Numbered from the stretch's first letter, positions 21,141 through 32,240 are shown. The stretch is DNA of 64,000 nt from Actinostola sp. cb2023 (GCA_033675265.1 JAUJYZ010001197.1:154501-218500), one strand, 5' to 3'. Translations and numbers: made by a program. Notes: generated by a model not told the origin, from the letters alone.

Positions 21141-22900
21141 TCACAAAAGACTACAACAGAGGATAAATGAATCTGCCAATCTTAATAAAGGACAAATGCA
21201 AAATATTGTACCGCCACCACTACCATGATCCAAACTCAATTTTCTACTGGACTGTAGACCATGGTGCCACTCAGTTCTTATAATGTTACTGTGATCAACA
21301 ACAATGTTTTCTTTCAAACACTAACTGGCAATTCATCAACAACGTTTTCTATATAGATTATCAAGTGTTCAAGCTTCTGTTCAAGCTTCGGCATAGATCT
21401 TCTTGAAATCATTTAAAAAACATGGAATAAGTCTTCATCCCTGTGCATGTAGTGCCACATAAATTCCACCATATATGTTGAGTAGTTTTTCCTTATTCCA
21501 AAGGTGGGGAGCATCACCTTCGCCTTCTCCAATGTCCTTCAATTTTGTTGGTAACTCACCACAATCATTTACAAATTCCTGGGAAAGTTTCATACCCATG
21601 TCTTCAGATTAGTGTATTCTTTCCAACAGTCTGATATTATTGTGGTTCCTGGCTCGACCCAGCTCTTTATTATAGTCAACAAAGTTGCTTCATCTCTTCT
21701 TTCTACAGCAACCATAAAACATTTCCTGCTGTCTGACTCTATTCCCCCAGAAACTCACTGTCCTTCTGTGAAACTGGTCAAATGGTAGGCTGATGGATGG
21801 TACTGATCTTTTATTTGAGTTCTTGTTGGACTTGAGTTACAGTTGTCTGACTTTGATGCTTGGAAGTTCTTCAGGCTTGCAAATAGATCTTGGAGATCTT
21901 GCAGCTTCAATTTAGTTTTCTTTGTCGCCGTCTTGATGTGGAGGCATTCCACGTTAACACTTATACTTAGAGATCAACCAAATGGACTAAATGGCCAGTA
22001 TAACAAAATATACTTCCCATGGGAATGTAAATAAAAGAAGCTGTTCCCTGTTAGGCACCCCCAGCAAAAGACTAATTATAAGTAAGACTCATGTTCTTTA
22101 TTACTTATGCATGAAGTTAGAAAATAAAACATGTTTTAAATTGATGATATCTATTTACATTCATACATATAGTAAATAACCTGATCTCTTGATAGAAAAG
22201 AATTAGTGTTTAAAAATGGCTTCGAGTCCACTGCACATACATTTCTTTCTTGAATGACTGTCACTATGTGTTCATTAATCTTAGTTGTCGCAGACCTCCT
22301 ATAGGTCCATGCCAATGAGAAACATGAGCAAAGAGTTCCTGAAGCTCACCTGGCAAATCACATCCACAATAGGGAGACTTAACTGCATGTATCAAATTTC
22401 CCCTCAGTACTGCTTATTCCATGCTTTGTAGGCAACATTACTATGGCATGATATTTCATGTGCTCGTTTTCCCATACGCATGGTTGAACCACAGTCCAGA
22501 GGAGTCCCGGAAGAACAGGACCTATTCTCGACAACTGGTTCGCAAACTACAAAAGTCTTCTGCCGAGGTTGTCAGAGTCTATTCGGGATGATAGCATAGG
22601 GGCTGCCCCGCTTGGGGAATATCTCCCTTCCCGCCACACCAGTGAAAAAAGGCTCGTGCAGCTCAGTAATGGCTTACAGGGACAAGTACCAAGCTATAAT
22701 ACGTTTTCGAGGAATAAAAAAAGACGTCCGTCTCTAGAAAAGACAGTGACTATTTGGAAAGGAGAATAACCCCCAAGCGAAGCAGCCCCGAAATACCCCG
22801 TCCAGGGACAGAGTAAACTAAACTGAAGGCTTACATTCTAAGCCACACAGGTTCAAAGCTCTGTGTCACACAGGTGGTAAACATAAATATGGGCCTTTTC
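21141..22900. other. no gene seen
   Basis: AT-rich with only short chance frames. At 22430-22830 GC rises and short frames appear (for example about 66 residues at 22569-22769), but there is no recognised domain and splice support is weak. Possibly an old element. Confidence 0.35.
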
Positions 22901-22919
22901 ATTTCTGCCTTCGTTGCCA

Positions 22920-23365
22920 CACAGTAGAAAAGCCAAACTTCACGTGCCACACATAACAGGCAAAAAACTAAACTTCACGTGCCACACAGGCGAAATACTA
23001 AATTTCACGTGCCACACAGGCGAAATACTAAATTTCACGTGCCACACAGGCGAAAAACTAAATTTCACGTGCCACACAGGCGAAAAACTAAACTTCACGT
23101 GCCACACAGGCGAAACAACTAAACTTCACGTGCCACAAAGGCGAAAAACTAAATTTCATGTGCCACACAGGCGAAAAACTAAATTTCACGTGCCACACAC
23201 AGGCGAAAAACTAAATTTTACGTGCCACACAGACGAAAAACTAAACTTCACGTGCCACAAAGGCGAAAAACTAAATTTCATGTGCCACACAGGCGAAAAA
23301 CTAAACTTCACGTGCCACAAAGGCGAAAAACTAAATTTCATGTGCCACAGGCGAAAAACTAACTG
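22920..23365. repeat. 30-bp minisatellite, about 15 units
   Basis: The unit has CCACACAGGCGAAAAACTAA followed by ATTTCACGTG, with occasional 2-bp gains or losses. One plus frame reads a 10-residue repeat HTGEKLNFTC, which resembles the HTGEK linker of C2H2 zinc fingers, but the His/Cys spacing is wrong for fingers. Confidence 0.9.
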
Positions 23366-23652
23366 AAGGCTTACACATCGATGCCACACAGGCCCAAAGC
23401 TCGGTGCCACACATGCGGAAAAATAAATAAATAATTAAATAAATAAATAAATAGAAACCTTTTCATTTCTGCCTTCGTTGCCACACAGGCGAAACTAAAC
23501 TGAAGGCCTTCCTTTCGTGCCACACAGTCGATAAATAAGCTTTTACATCAAGTCACTAGCTAAACAAGAGTACTAAACCGGGTAATTTTTCAAAATACCG
23601 CCGTTAGAACACCTATAGTGCACGTGGCCCCGCACCCAAGCGCAATGGGCTT
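23366..23652. repeat. degraded edge of the GCCACACAGGC repeat
   Basis: Scattered GCCACACAGGC and CTAAACTGAAGGC units, a (AAAT)n run near 23430, and a repeat of the TTTTCATTTCTGCCTTCG segment also seen at about 22895. Same repeat family as the 30-bp array, with a larger period. Confidence 0.5.
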
Positions 23653-24017
23653 GTGTCACCTGTCACGTGACTTTTTAAATTTTCACCGAATGCAAACGAA
23701 AATATCATAACTTGAAAGAGCATACTAAAATTAGTAAAAGTTGAAAATTTCAAAGGAATCAAGCAAATAAGACAAAAGTTAAAGGCTTTCAAAGTTTCCC
23801 GCTTTGACAAGGATTTGTATGGGTTTTTCGCTTGGAGGGCAACCGTTGCCCTCCAACATACATTTCCATACAAAAAAGGCAAATTTGAATGCCTGTAACT
23901 CTTGCCCTATTTACTTACTTCCCTTCAAACTTTCCACTTTTACTAACTTTAGTATGCTCTATCCAGCTATGGTATTTTCTTCAGTGAAAATTAAAAAAGT
24001 CACGTGACAGGTGACAC
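23653..24017. mobile_element. 365-bp foldback element
   Basis: Starts GTGTCACCTGTCACGTGACT and ends with its near complement AGTCACGTGACAGGTGACAC. The arms pair imperfectly along most of the length and meet at the small hairpin TTGGAGGGCAACCGTTGCCC. A foldback MITE; no coding frame. Confidence 0.75.
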
Positions 24018-24363
24018 CAGCTCATTAGGAATAAACTACAACAATAGCCTCATTTTACACCGAAGTCAGTACAAAGACTATTGTCTTATTGGAGTTAATT
24101 ACGACTGCACCTACAAGATATGCAAAATTCTCTCTGATAAGCGAAGCCAAGCACTAGCAAAGGCGAAGTCCTAATTCACTGAAAACTGCATGAATGCAAC
24201 TAACGTACGAAATAAGATAAACCCAGGGCGCGTAGCGAGCGACATAGGACAATATAATAAGCTTAAAACTATGGGATATTAGAGAAAACGAGCAAAATTC
24301 CACCTTACAAAGTACAATAGGCTGAAGAAAAACACCCAAGCTAAACAAGAGTATATATATTAC
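24018..24363. other. probable intron, no exon seen
   Basis: AT-rich sequence downstream (minus strand) of the candidate first exon at 24364-24501. No matching acceptor with a clear coding exon was recognised. Confidence 0.35.
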
Positions 24364-24501
24364 CACAGGAACGTTTGCAACTGTCTCACGCTGGTTTTCA
24401 TCGTTTGCAACAGCGTTCGCATTCTCGGCTGGCTCTGGTTGAGGGTCTGCGATGATTGCATCCACTTGCCCTGGAAAAGGGGCGACTGGTACCTGGGCCA
24501 T
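24364..24501 (-). CDS. candidate first coding exon of an unknown gene
   Basis: ATG at 24501 opens MAQVPVAPFPGQVDAIIADP, then QPEPAENANAVANDENQRET and VANVPV, and reaches a donor (GTAATA) after 46 codons. A consensus TATA box lies about 110 bp upstream of the ATG. The peptide is Ala/Glu/Asn-rich with no domain. Codon choice looks coding and the promoter is in place, but no second exon was found. An upstream frame extension without ATG is ignored. Confidence 0.45.
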
Positions 24502-24610
24502 GACTTCACGGTAGCGTGGCGCAGCGATGACCAAAAAACAAGAAATAAGTCGATGTTGTCTGCCTTCTTCGGATTCCTTGCAATGCAGAAAATACAGGGA
24601 TCCTGGGGTT

Positions 24611-24619
24611 CTATTTATA
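24611..24619 (-). promoter_or_regulatory. TATA box (TATAAATAG)
   Basis: TATAAATAG on the minus strand fits the TATA consensus. A start site would fall about 30 bp downstream, leaving a leader of about 85 bp before the ATG at 24501. Confidence 0.5.
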
Positions 24620-24984
24620 CTGGATACGACAATACGGTTGCATAACCAGATCGCACAGGAATTTCAGGAACGGGGAGTTACAATTAATGTGTTTGTTTGC
24701 GATTGCCCCAGTGAGAATAGTAAAACATTCAGTGAGAATATTGAATACAGACATGTATGACAAGATTAAAGAGGTTGTGAAAGTTATTCACATGTACTAA
24801 TAATAAATATATATTTTTAATTACTTGAAAATAATAAAATAAAATAAAAAGAAATAAAAAACAATGAAAAATAGAAGAAGAAGAAAAGAAAGATAAATCC
24901 GTTGATGATTATTCTCTAAAGTAGTCCGTCAAAGAAACTACAGTACAGTCAGAAAGTTTGTCACGCTAGGTCGGCGACATAATC

Positions 24985-25200
24985 GGTGGCGATATATCGG
25001 CTGAAACGAAATATCGGCACCTAAATTCCGCCAAAATATCGGTTGATCAACCAATATTTCGTTTGAGCGTTAAACGATATTTCGGTTGACTGGAACCGAT
25101 ATTTCGCTTTCCCAAACGATATTTCGGTTACCTCCAACCGATATTTCGCTTGAGTGTTTGTAACCGATATTTTTACAACCGAAATATCGGTTGCAGTCTA
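24985..25200. repeat. subterminal palindrome array, left
   Basis: Repeated CCGATATTTCG and CGAAATATCGG in both orientations, spaced by short variable AT-rich text. A matching array lies at 29050-29260. Such subterminal arrays can serve as transposase binding sites; that role is inferred. Confidence 0.75.
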
Positions 25201-25254
25201 CACATTGAAAGTGTACATTAAGTTTTTTTCTCGAGACGGATCTTTGTTGTTTAA

Positions 25255-27401
25255 CCCATTCGCTCCTGAGCTATTTTGAGTTTTTTAGCGATTTTCTGGA
25301 CCTAATCACGTCGTAGGAAATTTCGATTCCGTATAAGGGGTTTCCATGGAAATCTTGACAGTTCTGAATGCCTGTGGGCTCGCTTCTTCACGTGTTCTGC
25401 CTTTCTTCTTGGGAGTTCGTAGGGGCTAGTAGTAATCACTACTCGAAAAGGCCAATTTTGCATTTTTAGAGTGTTTATAGCCATTATTCACCACAGAAGC
25501 CCCCAGGACAGCATCATTAAAGGGGCACTGTCACGACACGCGCATGCGCGAATCTTGGCTTCAATCTTGAAATCGTTCGCCAACGCTTTCAAGAGACCCG
25601 AGGAAAATTCAAATTCAGTGTGTTAATATATCGAGTTATATCATTGTAATCCTTGCACTCTAGAAGATGATACTTATTCAGTACTTAGATTGATTGTTGT
25701 TTCGTATTTGTAGGTAGTTATTTTTGGTTTGAAGTCCAATTTTATACGCTTTTTATTTAATCGGCGAGAGCGATGGCGATGGCTTCTCATGGCGGCCGCC
25801 GGGATGTAGTGGTTGACAACGAATGTATTCAGGCGACAGGTTTATAAGTTTTGGTTTACTGGGAAGATAGAATACGGTTATACTACATATTCTGAGTTCG
25901 CTATACTTCTCTTTAACAGCTCTGGAGTACCAAAGGAGGTAGGAAAGTATTCCGAACGACAACAACAATGTTTGACAACGCGTTCATTGACTTATTCACT
26001 CGAATTATTATGTTCTCAAAAAGAACTCATTTGCATACATCATATCAATGTATTCCTTCGAGTTCATATGCATGTACTGAAGCTATTGCAAACAACTGTC
26101 ACATTGTATGAGTTTTTATTTCTGCGAGGTTTGGAAGTAGTGACACAACGCCATTGAACGGCAAAGAGAACTCAGTGATTATACTTTTCACACGGGAATT
26201 ATTTTGTGCAATTCTTTTTGCACTCTTTTGTACTCTTACAATTTAAGAAAACACGAGTACCTTATACAGTAGTGACATGTACATCTTCGTTAGTCTTTTT
26301 TGAAGCAAAGAAGTAATATGGACTTGGTTTTTAGCGATGTGAATAACTTCATCTGAGACCTGAGTTGTCACCTCGGATTGTCTGCTATTTAATGCCGTTC
26401 CTTCACCAGAAGTCGCTATAATAAGTACTTATTTCATGAAATATTTAGGTCACACGCTGTAAAGGTTGTATATTCTGAATAACTTGGAAGCACTCTGCGA
26501 AAACTTGATCGTAAAACACTTTCAAAACACATTGAAATTTACTAGCGCGATTCTCTTCGTAAACACAGACGAGTTCGTTGACCTCTGCATATCATTAAAA
26601 TCTCTGAATATCATTAAAATTGACGCATGCGCGCGTCGTGACAGTGCCCCTTTAAGCTTGACTGGTGTGGTAGAGACCGTTCTCCTGGAAGAAATCAGGA
26701 GTTTAGATACGAATTCACGATCACATTTCGACGTTGCCGTTTGGAAATTCAAAATGGCGGTCTCAATTGTGAAATCGTCTCTCTGGTCTTTTTGTGTTGG
26801 ATTCCAGGACCTACAAAGGCATTTTTGGCGACTTTGGACTTGTAAAGAATGCAACCGGTGCAATATTTTGCCTGTAGGACCGAGTGGCTCGACACTCTAT
26901 ATATTCTTAAAAAACAGAGATTCGGGGAGATCTATGCCGAAATTCCCGGATGTTTCCCGGCATCCTTTTCGGGCGTGCAGAAGGAAAACACGTGTTAGCG
27001 AAAGTGGTCCTAAGGAAATGGCTATTGTTCGGCGAGTTAAGGAAAAGAGAGGGCAAAATTCACGACTATATCAAGAAGAGAGATGGAAGTTTGCTGAGAA
27101 AGTGGCGTTTTGTTTCGCAAGGATGTATTTTGGAAGAAAATCCAAGTCAAATGTCGGTCATTTTCGAGGTGTAAAATTGCGTCAAAAACACGCATTTTTG
27201 ATTTTTATGGCAAACAAATTGAACTAATGCCCAGAAATCGGACCTGTAAGTCAGTTTACTTGAGGTTAAAATATGAAGAGTTATCTAGTTGTCACTAATA
27301 ACTGGCCATGAGATCGATGTTACGAAAATTCAGAAAGTTAGAATTTTTCAAAGCACTATCGATGTTTACGGCCGGTTTCGGCCGGTGTAGGAGCGAATGG
27401 G
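25255..27401. mobile_element. TTAA-flanked inverted-repeat element (middle nest), piggyBac-like
   Basis: TTAA precedes CCCATTCGCTCCT at the left and follows its complement AGGAGCGAATGGG at the right. TTAA targets with CCC ends are the piggyBac hallmark. No transposase was recognised, and 1.13 kb of the inside is itself another element. An open frame of about 250 codons at 26466-27227 crosses the inner border and is probably chance. Confidence 0.7.
25521..26651. mobile_element. TTAA-flanked inverted-repeat element (inner nest)
   Basis: AGGGGCACTGTCACGAC and more (about 28 bp with one mismatch, rich in CGCGCATGCG) is inverted at the right end, and TTAA flanks both sides. No coding capacity recognised. 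Position inside the middle element gives the order of insertion: outer, middle, then this one. Confidence 0.7.
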
Positions 27402-29049
27402 TTAAAGAAGTCCTGGCGTTAACTTTTAGAGCATCGCGTTATGATCGTAGTGAAAACTCATTAGGCGTCAGGCAAAGACTTTTAAAACATTCTCATGCTG
27501 TGTCTTAAGAATTATAGATCGTATTTCATGTGTTTATTGCTAGAAATATAAAGCCCGCTAGAAGATGTTTGAAGTAAAGTTTTAGAAGCGAACTGACTTC
27601 ATTGTTTATAATCATTTTATAATCTTTGAAATATGGAAGAGTTTTGTTTTACGATCTTTGAAATATAGAAGTTTTTCCCGTTTAGTGATGTTCGATTCTT
27701 AAAGCGAAACTCAAAAGTCAATCTGACGTTTAGCGTTCGCCGTAAACTTGATGCACGCGATCGATTGATATACAACAAGAAAACAGCCTTTGAAATCTAG
27801 CTCGATCCGGCTTTGCAAATTGCGAGAACTTTATTCGCTACAGGGCTAAATAACACTGAAAGTTCTAAAGATCTCTCAACCTTTTACAGTACTAGTACCA
27901 TAGCGATTCAGTAGTCTTACAGTGTTTGTATGTAAGGTTGTTTCATGCCCTGGTTCCCGTAGACTTGTTTCACGTGCTAGCACACCATGTGTCAATCAAG
28001 TGTCTCAAACATAACATTCTCACGTGCACGCTAGTGAAGCTAGATTTTTAGAACTGATAATGCCGTAAGAAACTGGTGGAAAGATGTGAATGAATGTTGT
28101 TTATAGATACAACTGTAGGATTATGATTTCAAGAGTTCGATTTAAACTTTTTGCGGCCTTTATCGTACGTCTTACTAGCTGTATTACGTCAAGCTTCTTC
28201 AAGATTGCATATGTTCTACTTTACTTTATGGTAAGGTTCCCACAAAGAATAAAACCACGTAATGTTTGTAGGCATACGCAGTTTCTTTCGGCAAGCCTGT
28301 AATGAGGTAAAAAGTTGAGTGTAGTTTGAGTGTATATGTACACGCAGACTACACTCATACTTCTAAGCAGTACTGTATTAAAAATAATGTATATGTAAAA
28401 GGCTAAGATTTGAAAATAAAAGGTTTCTCGATCAGCACAAAAAAGTTATACAGTATATCAAACATTAGACTAAACATGGAGCTATCTTTCACCGGTATCT
28501 TTCTTAATAATTCTGCCCTGATTAACCATCATGCCCCTTACATCGTGAAGTGGTCTAATAACACACAGGACTAGCGTAAAATGTTCCGATAATGTATTTT
28601 CCAACGGCAAAAGCACAAAACAACAGCATCGCCTCTGAATCCAAGCACACATGCCGGTAAATAAGCTTAATGATCGTATCAGATCGTCATTCACCTCGCA
28701 GTAATCATTCTTTTAAAATATCGAGAATTGAGACAAGGTAAAGTAATTCAAATCATAGATCAATAACAAACACACTGTCAGATTTCCAAAGAAACCCGGC
28801 CGGTACGAAAACATACTGTATGGGTCGATCATACATTGTAATGGAAGATCATGAATGAATTCGCCATAAACATGTATAAACCATAATTCATAGATCACAA
28901 AGTAAATATAGCACATTACAGTCAGATATCGCGTCAGACATGCATTAATGCATGTCGTTGGAAATTTGACGACGTGAATTGTAATGAGACGTAAAGTCGA
29001 TGTGATTTCAATAGATGTACAGATACAATGTATTTGGCGTATAAATACA
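27402..29049. other. interior of the outer transposon, no gene seen
   Basis: AT-rich. Short frames (for example 28090-28302) lack domains. It holds GTGTAGTTTGAGTGTA and its inverse ACTACACTC around 28320-28355. Not enough to name a transposase. Confidence 0.4.
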
Positions 29050-29260
29050 TTGCTGTTAACCGAAATATCGCCTAACCGAAATATCGCCTAACCGAAATAT
29101 CGCTTTAACCGAAATATCGGTTAACCGAAATATCGGTTTGACTCAACCGAAATATCGGATGGCTCCAAACGATATTTCGGTTGGACATCGTCTAACCGAT
29201 ATTTTGCTTAAGCGATATATCAGAATTTTGACGAAATATCGGATGTCGTCAAAAATGTCG
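29050..29260. repeat. subterminal palindrome array, right
   Basis: Several tandem ACCGAAATATCG units followed by mixed-orientation copies, mirroring 24985-25200. Confidence 0.75.
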
Positions 29261-29448
29261 GTTTGGAGCGTGACAAACTTTCTGACTGTACTGTAACATG
29301 CATGGTAGATTATTCATAATCCCTGATGCCAACAGCTACACCCTTGCTCGCGACAAATAATCTTCAAACTCTTAGCGTTTGTAGTAAATGTAATCTCGTT
29401 TGGTGTGGCGGTTTCCATAAACCTCGCATGTTCCGGTGATTTGAATGA

Positions 29449-29655
29449 CTACAACATAGCATGAGATTCTTCTCGATCGTGTCTTGAAATATGATTATTG
29501 CTACTTTTCTTCCCATGTTGAAATTCATGGCGATACTTAATAAATTGGTTCAATTTATCTTTGGGTAGAAGTTCATTAACAGAAATGTTTAAGCAGTCAT
29601 GGCATTGTGCTGCAACTTTTGAATATAATTCTTCATACTCAAATGGTCGACCCAT
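29449..29655 (-). CDS. small unknown ORF, 68 codons
   Basis: ATG at 29655 opens MGRPFEYEELYSKVAAQCHD and the frame runs to a stop at 29449. Mixed charged and aromatic composition looks coding; no domain recognised. It lies directly downstream (minus strand) of the DNA-polymerase remnant and outside the nested transposon. It may be a separate small gene or a displaced piece of the same virus-like DNA. Confidence 0.35.
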   Translation of the reverse strand: MGRPFEYEELYSKVAAQCHDCLNISVNELLPKDKLNQFIKYRHEFQHGKKSSNNHISRHDREESHAML

Positions 29656-29829
29656 AAGGCAGAAGTGGTATAATAAAAATAGTAATAATAATAAAGACTT
29701 TATTTAAACGAGGGTAGTACTAAATATTATAATGCAATTCTTTGTCGTATATGACCATCAATTTCTTTACGACATTTCAGACACTTCCCACCAGCCAAAA
29801 GTTATACATTCACCCAAACTCTGAACTCC

Positions 29830-30762
29830 TTTTTGTTTAAAAACTCCCATTCGACTATTTTCATTACTTGAACCCACGATGGAAATCTATTCATGTCTCC
29901 ACCAAGTTTTGATTGATAATAATGACGATTATGTACATATCCCGAGAACTCAATTCATCAGTTTGTAGGGTTTTTCAACAATCATTACGCTCGGTTGGTC
30001 TGGTATTGTTTAGTTGTTTGTAAATGTTGGGGATGCAACTGATTTTTTCTGATGTCATTTTACCGAGTCCCTGCATGATCAAGTGGGAGTCATACCCACG
30101 CAAGTTATGCAACACCACTGGGATTTTCCCAGTGAACTTATAATTCAAGTTGCATTATTTGTGGGCAACACCTCTATACAACCCCGTGAGGTGGTCATGA
30201 TCACGGACCCGGTCCGTGCCTAAGTCAATCCCGCAGATATGACACACTGTTGCCTCTTGAAACGCTTGCTCTTGTTCGTTTGTGATTTCCATGGGGACAA
30301 CTACTTTTAAAATTTCTGATATTTGTTTTTCTTCTTCTAGTAAGTTTTCTAAAAATCGATCTACTGCATCCTCCTCATGTTCACGATAGGGGGTTTGCAG
30401 TAGTCCTCTACAGTGGATACTATGGTATAGCAAAACCCACATGGTTGGTGGTGTTGGGTTTTCTGTGTAAAACTAGTCTTTCTATCTAATTCTGATTTGT
30501 CGTGTTCAATGAGGATGGACTCGAAGTCTGCGTATATTACAAATGGTACCTTGAGTTGTTTCTGCACCTCTGTATATTGTAGTGTGGTATGGTCTTCGTC
30601 GGGTACTTTGATCTTTTGGGGGCCGTGACGACCACAGTGGGGTTCATGGTCGTCTCACAAATCTTGTCTGACGAAGCCGTGCATACAGTAGTTGCAGAGG
30701 TACATACACCCATGTGCAGCAAGCAGTCCAAGTCTCGAATGAGGCAGTATTGGCGATGTGTG
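29830..30762 (-). pseudogene. broken family-B DNA polymerase, Polinton/viral protein-primed type
   Basis: Pieces in shifting frames keep the order of the organellar/viral DNA_pol_B family. From the 5' side they are: a two-Cys/His element (LCNYCMHGF), a GPQK-type linker, the exonuclease motif FVIYADFES at about 30515-30543, a Cys-His segment (CHICG, then VRDHDHLTGLYRG) at about 30170-30250, and the motif HNLRGYDSHLI with SCIPN at about 30010-30110. At least two in-frame stops and several frameshifts break it, and the palm and catalytic polymerase motifs are missing. It is a dead N-terminal fragment. Its 5' end is fused to a piece of the local RING gene. Confidence 0.8.
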
Positions 30763-30831
30763 TCTTGGTAGAAATGCAGACATTTCAGTGGTGCAGGCAC
30801 AAAAGTCACACTTGACTGTAGTTGATTCCAT
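30763..30831 (-). pseudogene. 5' piece of the RING gene joined to the polymerase remnant
   Basis: The first 23 codons of the RING family (MESTTVKCDFCACTTEMSAF ...) with its upstream TATA box (30859-30867) are intact. The sequence then switches, at the codon before CGH, to polymerase-related DNA. The frame crosses the junction, making a chimeric reading frame. Copy R1 of the family. Confidence 0.75.
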
Positions 30832-30858
30832 GCTTGACTGAAAGACTTTTCACTTACT

Positions 30859-30867
30859 CTTATATAA
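30859..30867 (-). promoter_or_regulatory. TATA box of RING copy R1
   Basis: TTATATAAG about 28-36 bp upstream of the ATG, the same spacing as in copies R2, R3, R4 and the variant at 58 kb. Confidence 0.5.
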
Positions 30868-30931
30868 CCCTCCATTGTGATGGTTTATTGATTCTTGGTA
30901 ATCGTGCAATTGTAGTAACAAAGTTTACCTT

Positions 30932-31114
30932 CTATTCAGCTTCTCTGTCATGATGAATAATGTCTGAAGGCAAATCTTCGACAAACAATTGACTAGGTTT
31001 GACCTTGTCACTTTCTGACTCCAAAGGGACACTTTTCCGCCAAACGTCTGCCGGTATGAAAATCTGCTGGAAAGGGACACATTCCTCCGAAAGGGACGGG
31101 CATAGAACTCCCAT
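30932..31114 (-). CDS. C-terminal part of a small basic-protein family (copy 1)
   Basis: The frame contains PSLSEECVPFQQIFIPADVW, RKSVPLESESDKVKPSQLFV and EDLPSDIIHHDREAE, then stops. The same end is at about 33363-33560 and, damaged, at 36405-36560; in those copies it is preceded by a Lys/Arg-rich stretch. This copy lacks the basic part and starts within an unrelated joined sequence. No known domain. Confidence 0.45.
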   Translation of the reverse strand: MGVLCPSLSEECVPFQQIFIPADVWRKSVPLESESDKVKPSQLFVEDLPSDIIHHDREAE

Positions 31115-31465
31115 TTCGCTACTACTCCATTACAACTAAATATACCTAGCATTGTTGAATATAGGACAGGTGTTCAGGCTGCATATCTTCCTTAGATATT
31201 CTACACTTTGTTAGACCACATTTGTGCACCGCAGCTGTCTTTTTAACTCTTTATTATCTTTAGACAGTTTTGGCATTTTACGAAACGTTTACATATCAAT
31301 CCTCCAGCTTGGTTTTCATGCTTATGATTGTTATTGCACTGTTCATTTTTGAAGTACATATTGCAGTCTGCACAATAGATGTGCTAACGATACATGCTGG
31401 ACCACTAAAAGAGAGATTACATTTTAACTTGTTCTAAACCATAAGGTCCCAGTGGAACATTAGCG

Positions 31466-31666
31466 TCAGTGTGTAACTTTGTTGCTAAGTATTTCTAACT
31501 GTTCTAAAATCATAAATCTGCTGTAAATGAAGTCGTTCAGATCAAAACTTCTGTGGGATTTGAGCACTCTTTCGAAGCGACTGAAAAATCGATCGGCAGT
31601 AAGTTGGTGATGCCGCATAAATGGTAATGCAATAGGATAGTCAATTTGAGTAAATTGAAAAATCAT
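31466..31666 (-). CDS. small conserved ORF, 66 codons (copy 1)
   Basis: The frame MIFQFTQIDYPIALPFMRHH, QLTADRFFSRFERVLKSHRS, FDLNDFIYSRFMILEQLEIL, SNKVTH is identical at 37994-38194. An amphipathic, Phe/Arg-rich small protein with no recognised domain. Identity between copies shows recent duplication and so does not prove selection. Confidence 0.4.
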   Translation of the reverse strand: MIFQFTQIDYPIALPFMRHHQLTADRFFSRFERVLKSHRSFDLNDFIYSRFMILEQLEILSNKVTH

Positions 31667-31891
31667 TGGTCACCTCCTGGAATCCCATGTGCTGCTCGAT
31701 CAATTACTTAATAATAATAATAGTAATAATAACTTCTTGGAATTTACTGTCAATGTTATTCGTATTAAACACAGTAACATAATCTAGTGTTACACTTTAA
31801 TAATAATATAATAATATACACAATTTCTATAGCGCATCTTCCTAAAAGTCCAGATGTGCTTTACAATCTCTCTCTCTATATATACTTTGAT

Positions 31892-32240
31892 TTAATATAC
31901 TTTGCATAAACTGATTAGTGGTTGGCGAGATGATGATGGGCGTGGTGGTGACAACATCTTTTCGGGAGTTGAATGGAACACTCGAGCATGTTTGGGTGTA
32001 GGTGGGAGGTTTTCTTCTTCTTCTTCTTTGCTGTTGTATGTACCATCATCATCAAACCCCCCCTCCCCTCCCCATTTCGTTTTGTTTAGGTTGCATACAA
32101 TCATTTTGTGCTCGAGTTTCAAGAGCAACTACAACCAACCCCAAATTTAAGTCAAACATTGACATAAGAAAATATAATTCTTCTTCTGTACTACATCTTC
32201 GAATAGCATTTTGTATAGCGTGGAACTCGGTGAAAGACAT
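31892..32240 (-). CDS. MSFTEF-type small protein, three copies in the window (copy 1)
   Basis: ATG at 32240 opens MSFTEFHAIQNAIRRCSTEE, then a helical, hydrophobic MFDLNLGLVVVALETRAQN. In another frame the sequence continues as an acidic and Pro/Ser-rich tail (NSKEEEEENLPPTPKHARVF). The switch lies at a G-rich run (GGGGAGGGGAGGGGGGG on this strand) that differs in length between copies, so either the copy is frameshifted or a short intron is removed. Copies at 38595-38940 and 58611-59110. Function unknown. Confidence 0.4.

Larger units (their letters stand above)
24941..29293. mobile_element. 4.35-kb TA-flanked inverted-repeat transposon (outer nest)
   Basis: CAGTACAGTCAGAAAGTTTG continues to a perfect 27-bp inverted repeat at both ends, flanked by TA, as in Tc1/mariner-type elements. 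Just inside each end is an array of AACCGATATTTCGGTT-like palindromes. No transposase frame was recognised, and the element has two other transposons nested inside. Without the nested part it would be about 2.2 kb. Confidence 0.75.

Noticed and set aside
22914..23366. Zinc-finger gene reading from HTGEK repeats
   Set aside because: Period is 10 residues, without C-x2-C...H-x3-H spacing; it is a 30-bp minisatellite.
26522..26863. 113-codon minus-strand frame inside the nested transposon
   Set aside because: Overlaps the rejected plus frame and also crosses the inner element's border; no motif.
26466..27227. 253-codon plus-strand frame
   Set aside because: It crosses the border of the inner nested transposon, has no domain and no promoter, and reads mostly low-information sequence.
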